Assembly: GCA_045612105.1 (NCBI GenBank)
Contig: JAZKYL010000135.1
Coordinates: 1 to 31,240 of the forward strand
Reading direction: 5' to 3'
DNA from: SVTX01 sp045612105
GTDB lineage: Bacteria; Bacillota; Clostridia; Oscillospirales; CAG-272
DNA: 31,240 bases
How positions within the stretch are numbered: position 1 is the first letter of the stretch; each line of letters opens with the position of its first letter. Of this stretch, positions 24,292 through 30,772 are shown in pieces. Below the pieces are notes generated by a model. It saw nothing but the letters and a program-made list of their open reading frames with translations. It was not told the origin of the DNA and searched no databases. Position numbers and translations under genes: made by a program.

Positions 24292-25128
24292 TTATATATC
24301 TCCTTTGATTTCGACTCCGCTTTTGACGCGGAGCTTAATTTTTCCGTTTTCATCAATGATGATTTGCTCTACCGTTTGGGCAATCAATTCTTCGTTAAAG
24401 CCTGTTGCTTCTGCAAACATTTCCAAAATGAGTTGTGTCAGCTCGTCGTTAACCTCAATGCTGCAACAATCAAATTTTTCAGAAGCACATTCTAAGATTG
24501 AATTAGCAACCGTCATAAACTCGATCTTTGTTTGCTCTAACATTCGGTTCACATCATTTGTAAGCCTTGTGATATTTGAGGTAGGCGTATAACTCGATAT
24601 GTTCTTTCCCTGCAAAGTACAAACCATCGGATTTGCAATAACCGAGTTGATGTTTCTGATGATCGTTATGTCATCAAGATACACCGAGCACTTACAGCCA
24701 CTTGAGCATATCCACTTTTCTCTCGTTTTCCATTTATTTTTTCTTGAAAAGGGTTTACCGCACTGACCGCAAACAAGCTTGTCCTTTATAAGCTTGATGT
24801 CGGAAGGAAGTTCTGCCTTTTTTGCACTTCTTCCTTCCCTGCAAGTTCTTACTCTCTCATAAAGTTCTGCGGGAACGATTTGAGGATACTCCTCATTTCC
24901 AAGATAACGTGAATCGTCTATCAGACGGGCCACGTTGTTCTTGTTCCACTGAGAGTCATTTTCAAGATACTTAACGCCACGAGCAGTGAGTGAATCTGCG
25001 ATCTGCTTGAATGTTTCGCCCGAGCAGTAATGCTCATAAACCTCGATTATCACCGCAGCTTCATCTGCTACGATAACTTTCTTTCCTTTTTCTACCGCAT
25101 AACCAAACGGTACGGTTCTTATGCACAT
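24292..25128 (-). CDS. Serine recombinase DNA-binding half without catalytic domain
   Basis: The 278-residue product starts at the exact point where the recombinase domain begins in full-length relatives (TVPFGYAVEKGK). It has the recombinase domain (about 8-100), a zinc ribbon (CGQCGKPFSRKNKWKTREKW, then CSSGCKC, about 116-146), and a shortened C-terminal helical part. The whole resolvase domain is absent. The ATG overlaps the previous gene's stop by 10 bases, with GAGGTGAG upstream, so it is a designed start and not a recent break. Together with the next ORF it forms a split, order-reversed recombinase. Confidence 0.85.
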   Translation of the reverse strand: MCIRTVPFGYAVEKGKKVIVADEAAVIIEVYEHYCSGETFKQIADSLTARGVKYLENDSQWNKNNVARLIDDSRYLGNEEYPQIVPAELYERVRTCREGRSAKKAELPSDIKLIKDKLVCGQCGKPFSRKNKWKTREKWICSSGCKCSVYLDDITIIRNINSVIANPMVCTLQGKNISSYTPTSNITRLTNDVNRMLEQTKIEFMTVANSILECASEKFDCCSIEVNDELTQLILEMFAEATGFNEELIAQTVEQIIIDENGKIKLRVKSGVEIKGDI

Positions 25129-26681
25129 TTTCTGCTCACCTCAATTCTCTCTTTCAATGCAAGCTCTCCCTTCAACTCAAACACAAGAGTGCCATCGTGT
25201 CGAACCTTAATTCTGTTTACGATTGAAGTAAACAAAACCGGATCAAACTCAACGATTGCCTTGGGATAGTCTTGAATCGTTTCTTTTAGCGTTTTCAGTT
25301 GGTCAATCAACTGCTCGTTCTCGTTTTCACTCAAAAGCTTCAATCTTCGGCTTCGTAATTCTGTTAGTCTCGCTTTTAACCTGTCGGTCTGTTCCATAAA
25401 GGAAACATCGTCCATTATCTTTTTCTCGCGGTATTTTTCATACCGATTGTTTTGCTCACAAAGCTTTGCAACCTCGATGTCGATCTGACGGATTTCGTCG
25501 TTCTCAGTAATCAATTTCATCCTCAAATCACTCATCATTGAAAGAGTGGCATCAAGAACTTCCTTCTCAAAATATCTCAGCTTGTTATATACTCTGACAA
25601 AAGCATCGAACACGCTTTGTTCCGAGATATTCGGTCCCGAGCACTCATACCCGGCGTTGCCTTTTCTTGAGCAAACCCAATAATCAACGTTGTTCTGTCG
25701 TTTGAACTTGTAAGACCAACCACACTCATCACACACAAGCATCTTGGTAAGCAAGCGCTTGGTTGATTGTGTTTTTACCAAATCGCCTCTCTGCTGTAAG
25801 AGCCTCTGAACCGCATCAAAATCTTCCTTATATATAATAGGTTCGTGTGTGTTCTCCGCGTAGTATTTATCAAGCTCTCCTTTGTTGGGGATATTGCGAA
25901 GCGGAAAGACCTGCGGAGTGTAGGTTTTCTGCATCATGCTGTCACCGATGTACTTCTCATTTGTAAGAAGATACTTAACCATCGTTGTTGACCAATGCGT
26001 CTTTCCTGCGACTACTTCCCTATTCATGGTTGCAGCTATGGTGTTGATTCCGCTACCCGAAAGATACATATTGAATATTCTCTTTACGATTTCAGCTTCG
26101 CTTGGCTCAATAACAAGTCTCTGATCAACCAAGCGATAACCAAATGGAGCACAGTAAGTGAAGAACGTACCGTTTTCCATTTTCATTCTGTACGCGGTGG
26201 ACACTCTGCGAGAGCCTGCAAGTGCTTCGCTCTGAGCAAATGCACTCTTAACGTAAAGGATGAGTTCGGAGTTCATCGTTTTGGTATCAACATTATCGTT
26301 TTCAAAAACAACGCTGACACCGCACTCTTTCAATTTTCTGATAGTCTCAAGGCACTCAAGCGAATTACGTGCAAAACGCGAAACGCTCTTGACGTAAACT
26401 CTATCTATTCGCCCAAGTGTGCAATCCTTAATGAGTCTCTTGAATTCTTCACGCTTATTCATACAAGTTCCCGTTATGCCTTCATCGGCATAAATATCAA
26501 TGAGAATCATATTACTCTGCGATTTGAAAAAATCATTATAGTATTTCACTTGGGCGAGAAAGGAATCTGCCTGATCTTCCGAGTCTGTACTGACTCGGCA
26601 ATACGCTGCTACTCTTATCAGCTTTTCTGCTTCAAGACCAATCGTAGGTTGAATGATTTGAACATTCTTATTGATCGTCAT
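25119..26681 (-). CDS. Large serine recombinase (intact), first of the block
   Basis: The 520-residue product has S31 in YCRVSTDSED, GITGT near residue 71 and R102/R105 in KSVSRFARN, then the recombinase domain (from APFGYRLVDQ, about 160-290), zinc ribbon (CDECGWSYKF and CSRKGNAGYEC, about 315-350) and a long coiled coil (about 380-470). All catalytic residues are present. AAAGGAGG precedes the ATG by about 10 bases. It leads the four-gene recombinase block. Confidence 0.93.
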   Translation of the reverse strand: MTINKNVQIIQPTIGLEAEKLIRVAAYCRVSTDSEDQADSFLAQVKYYNDFFKSQSNMILIDIYADEGITGTCMNKREEFKRLIKDCTLGRIDRVYVKSVSRFARNSLECLETIRKLKECGVSVVFENDNVDTKTMNSELILYVKSAFAQSEALAGSRRVSTAYRMKMENGTFFTYCAPFGYRLVDQRLVIEPSEAEIVKRIFNMYLSGSGINTIAATMNREVVAGKTHWSTTMVKYLLTNEKYIGDSMMQKTYTPQVFPLRNIPNKGELDKYYAENTHEPIIYKEDFDAVQRLLQQRGDLVKTQSTKRLLTKMLVCDECGWSYKFKRQNNVDYWVCSRKGNAGYECSGPNISEQSVFDAFVRVYNKLRYFEKEVLDATLSMMSDLRMKLITENDEIRQIDIEVAKLCEQNNRYEKYREKKIMDDVSFMEQTDRLKARLTELRSRRLKLLSENENEQLIDQLKTLKETIQDYPKAIVEFDPVLFTSIVNRIKVRHDGTLVFELKGELALKERIEVSRKCA

Positions 26682-26746
26682 AATTTTTCTCGCCTCCTTT
26701 GTACTATAATTTTATTGATTTTTTGAAATTCAACAAGGATGCGATT

Positions 26747-26899
26747 TTACAGCTCCACAACCTTGACATTCATCGTTTCTGCGTTTCTGCGATTTAACCG
26801 ATCAAGAACCTTTTTATCGAACTTGTTATCACGTAACATTCGGCGGAGCATATCTACCGAAGCAAGATAGATCATTTGATTTCTCAGTTCTTCTGTCAT
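26747..26899 (-). CDS. SHOCT-like small protein (50 aa)
   Basis: The ORF runs from ATG (26899-26897) to TAA (26749-26747) and encodes 50 residues, beginning MTEELRNQMIYLASVDMLRR and ending VKVVEL. The pattern of a short helix, a Met/Arg-rich segment and a second basic helix (DNKFDKKVLDRLNRR) resembles the SHOCT-type small proteins that sit before recombinases in clostridial elements. Its ATG overlaps the MazF stop (TAATG), with GGGGGTGAG upstream, so translation is coupled to the toxin. Function unknown; a nucleic-acid or protein-binding role is inference. Confidence 0.7.
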   Translation of the reverse strand: MTEELRNQMIYLASVDMLRRMLRDNKFDKKVLDRLNRRNAETMNVKVVEL

Positions 26900-27246
26900 T
26901 AGCTCACCCCCATGCTGACCTTCAACGCTTGGTCAACAGCTTCCATCGACTCTTTGCTTGCTCGTCCGACATATCGAGTAAGCCTTGTTTTGTCTACCGT
27001 CCTTACCTGCTCTGCAAGTGCAATCGAACTCATAGAAAGATCGCTACTTTCGATAGGAATGTGGGTAGGCATATTCTTTTTCTTTTGACAACGACTTGTG
27101 ATTGCAAGTACGATCACAGTAGGACTATGTGTGTTTCCTACATTATTTTGAATAACCAACACGGGGCGCTCCCCGCCCTGCTCTGATCCGATAACGGGAT
27201 CAAGGTCTGCAATGTAAATCTCACCGCGTCTTATTTTTCTATCCAT
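26899..27246 (-). CDS. PemK/MazF family endoribonuclease toxin
   Basis: The 115-residue product is a full MazF: RRGEIYIADLDPVIGSEQGG, R27 in GERPVLVIQN and T50 in LAITSR, matching the catalytic Arg and Thr of the Bacillus homologue EndoA. MazF cleaves RNA at short single-stranded sites and is normally held by a MazE antitoxin encoded just upstream. No MazE-like gene is present; the upstream neighbour of 125 residues is not a recognisable antitoxin. CAAAGGAGG lies before the ATG. Confidence 0.92.
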   Translation of the reverse strand: MDRKIRRGEIYIADLDPVIGSEQGGERPVLVIQNNVGNTHSPTVIVLAITSRCQKKKNMPTHIPIESSDLSMSSIALAEQVRTVDKTRLTRYVGRASKESMEAVDQALKVSMGVS

Positions 27247-27292
27247 ATCTATGAACCTCCTTTGTTTTGCCGAAAACGGCTATGTATGACAA

Positions 27293-27325
27293 GAGCCGCC
27301 CAAACTGTTTGCTTGGGCGGTTCTC
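27293..27325 (-). terminator. GC-rich hairpin upstream of mazF
   Basis: GAGCCGCCCAA (27293-27303) pairs imperfectly with TTGGGCGGTTCTC (27313-27325). No long U-run follows on the minus strand, so it may be an attenuating or stabilising hairpin and not a full terminator. Confidence 0.4.
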
Positions 27326-27363
27326 GTAAGAAAAGAAGTGAAAAGAAAGGAGATTTTCACTGT

Positions 27364-27741
27364 TTAACATTCTTCACAGCACCGACGCTGACTCTTGGTG
27401 ATCAGAAGTGCGAGGTAGTCGCAAAAGTCGTCGTCGATGGGTTCGTGATTATTCTGCTTTCGGCAGAACTCAAGGAAGTGGAACATCGCATCGAAATCTT
27501 CACCGATCTCTATCTCGATGAGCGCTCCCGTGACCGGGCTTACGAAAACACAAGGCTCACCGTCAAGCCAACGGCGCAGGTTCTCACGTTTATCGTTGAA
27601 CATTGCCGTGCATTTCTTAAATGCCCACCGTGCGTGATTGATACGCACCTCTTTTACTCTCGGGTCGGTATCGTCCCGCATAGCTTCATATCCGTTCAGA
27701 ATAGCTGTCATGTAGCGTGAAAATTCGTGTCTCTTGTTCAT
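27364..27741 (-). CDS. Conserved mobile-element protein of unknown function
   Basis: The 125-residue product is mostly helical and rich in Arg, Asp and Cys (C-terminal RRCCEEC). I do not recognise its family. A central EPCVFVSPVTGALIEIEIG stretch (about 61-79) looks like a small beta sheet. It lies 5 bases after the winged-helix gene, whose last codons contain its AAGGAAGG ribosome binding site, so the two are co-translated. It precedes mazF by about 120 bases, but nothing in it marks it as an antitoxin. Confidence 0.7.
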   Translation of the reverse strand: MNKRHEFSRYMTAILNGYEAMRDDTDPRVKEVRINHARWAFKKCTAMFNDKRENLRRWLDGEPCVFVSPVTGALIEIEIGEDFDAMFHFLEFCRKQNNHEPIDDDFCDYLALLITKSQRRCCEEC

Positions 27742-27746
27742 TTGAT

Positions 27747-28031
27747 TTAACCTTCCTTTTTAAGTAGTTTTTTGATGCCGTCCTGTGCGGCTCTGATCTT
27801 TTTGATACGCCCCTCTAAATGGGCGATGGTCTCTTGGATTTCTTCGTTGCTTGTTGCGTAGTAATAGCCTTGATTGCTTGAGCAAATAGGAACGCCTTTA
27901 CATCTAAGCTCGTTCACCATTCGTCGGACTTCTGCCCCCTTACAATGGAACCTTGCTTCAATGACTTTGCTCTTAACGGCGTTAGCTTTACCACTATGCT
28001 CTTTCTGCATATACCGTTCAAAAGTGTTCAT
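27747..28031 (-). CDS. Winged-helix protein of mobile-element type
   Basis: The 94-residue product has a helix-turn-helix-like core (VIEARFHCKGAEVRRMVNEL, residues 23-42), a wing with GVPICSSNQGYYYATS (46-61) and a C-terminal helix (66-92). This pattern is common in small phage and element regulators. It probably binds DNA; target unknown. GGGGAAAGG precedes the ATG. It follows the structured RNA region without a visible promoter. Confidence 0.65.
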   Translation of the reverse strand: MNTFERYMQKEHSGKANAVKSKVIEARFHCKGAEVRRMVNELRCKGVPICSSNQGYYYATSNEEIQETIAHLEGRIKKIRAAQDGIKKLLKKEG

Positions 28032-28115
28032 TATACTGCCTTTCCCCTATGAATTTCTTTGAATCGAATACCCATACCATAAGGTTCTTCCCATCAAAGA
28101 TAAATAGGTATGTAT

Positions 28116-28422
28116 CCGAGCCGCCGTAGGCAGACCTATGTGAAAGTTGGTCTACCGTTTTACCTTTGGCTCTTAACACACCTATTTGTCCTCGACACCC
28201 CGGTGTGACCGAACATTGTTCGGCATGGGAAGTCATCAAGCGTCCGATTACGAGTCGGCTCCATAGGAATCTCACCTCCCCCGGGTACTCCGCAGGCAGC
28301 GCCTTTCGGCTACTGAAGTATCATTATCCCTCACGTTTGTCATCGCCCTCTGTCGGTAGTAATCCGACTTCACTCAAAGTATCGTTTGATCGCTCCCTCC
28401 GTGAAGGGAGATCTTGGCGCAC
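28116..28422 (-). ncRNA. Structured RNA, possibly 5' part of a group II intron
   Basis: On the minus strand this gene-free stretch begins GTGCGCC (28422-28416), the consensus 5' end of many bacterial group II introns, and is dense in hairpins: a CTCCCT..AGGGAG stem (near 28391-28408), GTCGG..CCGAC, GCCGAAAGGC with a GNRA-type GAAA loop, CCGAAC-AAT-GTTCGG, ACACC-GG-GGTGT and an 8-bp GGTAGACC/GGTCTGCC stem closed by GAGCC/GGCTC (near 28116-28170). I see no reverse transcriptase ORF and no domain V sequence, so it is either a truncated intron or an unrelated structured RNA. 28423-28572 upstream holds nothing else recognisable. Confidence 0.5.
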
Positions 28423-28572
28423 CTTTTGAGCTTGGCTTATTCACTCCTCGCAAATATAACGTGGGTAAAGTGCTTGATGAATGGGTATTCTTTTTTCAAT
28501 GATCAGTGAATGGCTTTGTTTTGCCCTTCTACTATTCGTTGCTTACTTTTTTGAGAAATTTTGCGTAGAATT

Positions 28573-29127
28573 TCAAAAATATTTTCTGATTTTTTTCAAA
28601 ATCTTGTCACGGCGTCTCATTATGGTAGAAGGCTTTACATTGTATACTTCTGCAACTTCCGTCAAAGTAACAGGATGTTCCGCCAGTTCGAGGATATGAA
28701 TCAATTCGTACTCTGCTGCACTTAATGAATCCAAAGCCAACGCCAATCTTTCAAACTCGATCTTCTGCATTACTTCTGCCACTACATTAGCTTCTGGATC
28801 AGCAATAACTTCTTCGCCGCTATATTCCTCATCCTCGATAATCAAAGAGGACATTGAAACGGTTTGAAGTCCACTCTCGCGCTCCATACGCTTGAGGTAA
28901 TAGTGACGGTTAAGCTCCTTTCTCCATTTCAGAGCCGTTTCCTTATCGCACTCCGCGACATACCAAATATCGCTGTATTCGTGTGCGCCCAAATCTGCAA
29001 AGTATCTTCCCTTTGCTTCGGGTGTCTTGACAAACTCGTTAAACTCTGCGATTGACATCATCAGCCAATTATCTTCGCTGTTGGGTTTGTTGGGGTTCTT
29101 CTTAACTAAGTAAATTGTTTTAATCAT
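28573..29127 (-). CDS. Sigma factor-like protein with C-terminal region 4
   Basis: The 184-residue product has an N-terminal half special to mobile elements (YLVKKNPNKPNSEDNWLMMS) and a C-terminal helix-turn-helix resembling sigma region 4 (about 130-184, LSAAEYELIHILELAEHPVTLTEVAEVYNVKPSTI). Region 2 is not evident, so it may be a partial sigma factor or an activator. It likely controls element genes. Its Shine-Dalgarno AAGGAG (8 bases before ATG) lies in a 13-bp hairpin. Confidence 0.7.
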   Translation of the reverse strand: MIKTIYLVKKNPNKPNSEDNWLMMSIAEFNEFVKTPEAKGRYFADLGAHEYSDIWYVAECDKETALKWRKELNRHYYLKRMERESGLQTVSMSSLIIEDEEYSGEEVIADPEANVVAEVMQKIEFERLALALDSLSAAEYELIHILELAEHPVTLTEVAEVYNVKPSTIMRRRDKILKKIRKYF

Positions 29128-29137
29128 TTTTTAATCT

Positions 29138-29193
29138 CCTTGAATTTTGAAATTTTGTTTTTGAACTGTTCTGTTGAAAATCAAAATTCAAGG
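29138..29193 (-). promoter_or_regulatory. Hairpin that hides the ribosome binding site of the sigma-like gene
   Basis: On the minus strand CCTTGAATTTTGA (29193-29181) pairs perfectly with TCAAAATTCAAGG (29150-29138) around a 30-base loop. The second arm contains AAGG of the AAGGAG ribosome binding site. The stem is A/U-rich, so it could melt with temperature, a protein or translation upstream. Confidence 0.7.
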
Positions 29194-29330
29194 GATTAAG
29201 GATATTTAGCTATATAGGTCTCCCACACGATCATCACCGCCTTCGCGATATAATCGTTTTGAAAACCGTTTTGAGTCCGGATAAACAAAAAAGGATCCTC
29301 CCGCGCAAGGCAGGAGGAGGCTCAATGTGT

Positions 29331-29420
29331 TCGTATGAAGGCAGTAATGCAATATGTAAAAAAGCATCGCACGGAAACAAGACAGAGTTATACTCTGTAA
29401 CTTGCCTTCATACGATGCTT
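29331..29420 (-). promoter_or_regulatory. Leader with mutually exclusive RNA helices
   Basis: TCGTATGAAGGCA (29331-29343) pairs perfectly with TGCCTTCATACGA (29403-29415). Alternatively AAGCATCG (29362-29369) pairs with CGATGCTT (29413-29420), which shares bases 29413-29415 with the first helix. A third stem (29382-29398, ACAGAGT-TAT-ACTCTGT) is nested. This is the main content of the gene-free stretch 29194-29474; CCTCC/GGAGG arms near 29297-29320 form another stem. Confidence 0.55.
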
Positions 29421-29474
29421 GAGATCTGCGCCCTTTCGGACGGTCTGCCTATACGCTATAAAGTAATTATTTAA

Positions 29475-29774
29475 TTATTTATATCTGTGTTGATAATACG
29501 AATCCGCATATTGGTATCTGCTACGTTGCAGTTTCTTACGCAGCCTGCGGAAATAGGCTACGTTCAAAACCATTTCGGCTTTGCACTTATTGCACTTCAC
29601 TCTGACGTGTCCTGTTGTGTCTGCGAAAACACCTTCAATGTAATGGGAGCAATATGGACACTTCAGCTCTCTTTCGGGCAGCGAAGTACATTCTTCAAAT
29701 GAAAGGATCATCTTACGATGAGCTTCGGCTGTAAGCGGTTTATCTTGAAACTTCGGTGCTGTGTTTGGTCTCAT
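29475..29774 (-). CDS. Zinc ribbon protein of unknown function
   Basis: The 99-residue product has a two-Cys-pair zinc ribbon, CPYC (C39, C42) and CNKC (C61, C64), and a basic Arg/Lys/Tyr-rich tail (75-99). It probably binds nucleic acid or a protein. Its ATG overlaps the ImmA/IrrE stop by one base (TAATG), so it is translationally coupled. The family is not recognised beyond the ribbon. Confidence 0.7.
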   Translation of the reverse strand: MRPNTAPKFQDKPLTAEAHRKMILSFEECTSLPERELKCPYCSHYIEGVFADTTGHVRVKCNKCKAEMVLNVAYFRRLRKKLQRSRYQYADSYYQHRYK

Positions 29775-30496
29775 TACGCATACACCTCCGACTCAAGGAT
29801 CTGTTTCATCAGTAATTCTTCAAGAGGGTGATAGTCAAGCAGACCGAATTGGCGAAGTCTTATAAACAAAGGTTGGAACCTTACTCCAAGCAAATCAGCC
29901 ATCTGCTTCATGATTACTCTACCCTCGGGGTCAAATACGTTCTCTCCGTATATTCTGATTGGTTCTCCTTTGTTAAATCGTTTGAGCGCGTTTTCTACAA
30001 CAAATCTCGGCAACAAAAGCGCGGCAGCAATTTTGTTTGCTCTTGATTCATTGATATTGAACGCATTATGGAGCTGCTCTGTCGGGATATATTCGGACAA
30101 ATCCATATCTCGGTTGAACGATGCGACATTGGTATTGCAAAGCTTATTCATAAGGTAATGCCCTGCTTCGTGAGCCATATTGAACCGACAGCGCTCTCTT
30201 TGATCTGAAGCAAGATAACATTTATCAATCACCATTGTTTTGCGGGGATACAGAACCTCTGTCACCTTACCGTCCTTTACGATCTTTAATGTTCTTGTAC
30301 CATTGGCAATAAATGCAGTTATGGTCTCATCATCCTCGACGATGCTTTCAAACTCTATCTCAAGCCCAAGATAATCTGTAATAAGACCTCTTATATCTAT
30401 ATAATCGGTAGGAGCGTTGTACTTGCGAATATAATCCAAAACCAAAGCTTCGCAAAACTCCTCGATCTCCATATTAGACATATTGAATTGGTTCAT
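29774..30496 (-). CDS. ImmA/IrrE family metallo-endopeptidase
   Basis: The 240-residue product carries FNMAHEAGHYLMN with zinc ligands H109, H113 and catalytic E110, and NESRANKIAAALLLP (about 159-173), the typical downstream block of this family that supplies the third ligand. ImmA-type proteases cleave a repressor to induce element excision or stress genes. No matching XRE repressor is next to it in this window. GGGAGGTG lies before the ATG. Confidence 0.9.
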   Translation of the reverse strand: MNQFNMSNMEIEEFCEALVLDYIRKYNAPTDYIDIRGLITDYLGLEIEFESIVEDDETITAFIANGTRTLKIVKDGKVTEVLYPRKTMVIDKCYLASDQRERCRFNMAHEAGHYLMNKLCNTNVASFNRDMDLSEYIPTEQLHNAFNINESRANKIAAALLLPRFVVENALKRFNKGEPIRIYGENVFDPEGRVIMKQMADLLGVRFQPLFIRLRQFGLLDYHPLEELLMKQILESEVYA

Positions 30497-30513
30497 TCTT
30501 CACCTCCCATTGC

Positions 30514-30762
30514 TTATGCAGGCACTTCCTTCTCGACGAACCACTTGCCGTCCTCGTCATAAAGGTCCCTCTGTTTGCCTTCGATCATTACTGTATATCG
30601 AGTTCCGCAACCACCGACTTTCAAAGAAGCGGCAGGCGTAATGTGGAGAACTCTGTCAATCTCATAGGTCGCACCATCTTCCCATACCATACTCATCGGA
30701 CGGATGCGCCCATCTTTCATTATCTTTACGATCATCGTCACATACACTTTTTTGAATTTCAT
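30514..30762 (-). CDS. Small conserved protein beside Y-family polymerase
   Basis: The 82-residue product begins MKFKKVYVTMIVKIMKDG and has GATYEIDRVLHITPAASLKVGG in the middle. It is predicted all-beta. Such small proteins often accompany DinB/UmuC-type polymerase genes in clostridial elements, as here, where it lies 10 bases downstream. Molecular role unknown. Its start has AAGGAGGA upstream. Confidence 0.75.
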   Translation of the reverse strand: MKFKKVYVTMIVKIMKDGRIRPMSMVWEDGATYEIDRVLHITPAASLKVGGCGTRYTVMIEGKQRDLYDEDGKWFVEKEVPA

Positions 30763-30772
30763 AGTATCCTCC

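Noticed and set aside
24292..24356. Longer start (24356) for the resolvase-like ORF
   Set aside because: The extra 22 residues lie wholly inside the upstream gene and lack a ribosome binding site; the ATG at 24290 has AGGAG at good spacing.
28018..28275. Minus-strand frame of 85 codons over the structured RNA
   Set aside because: It overlaps the winged-helix gene start, has no convincing ribosome binding site, and its DNA is better explained by paired RNA stems.
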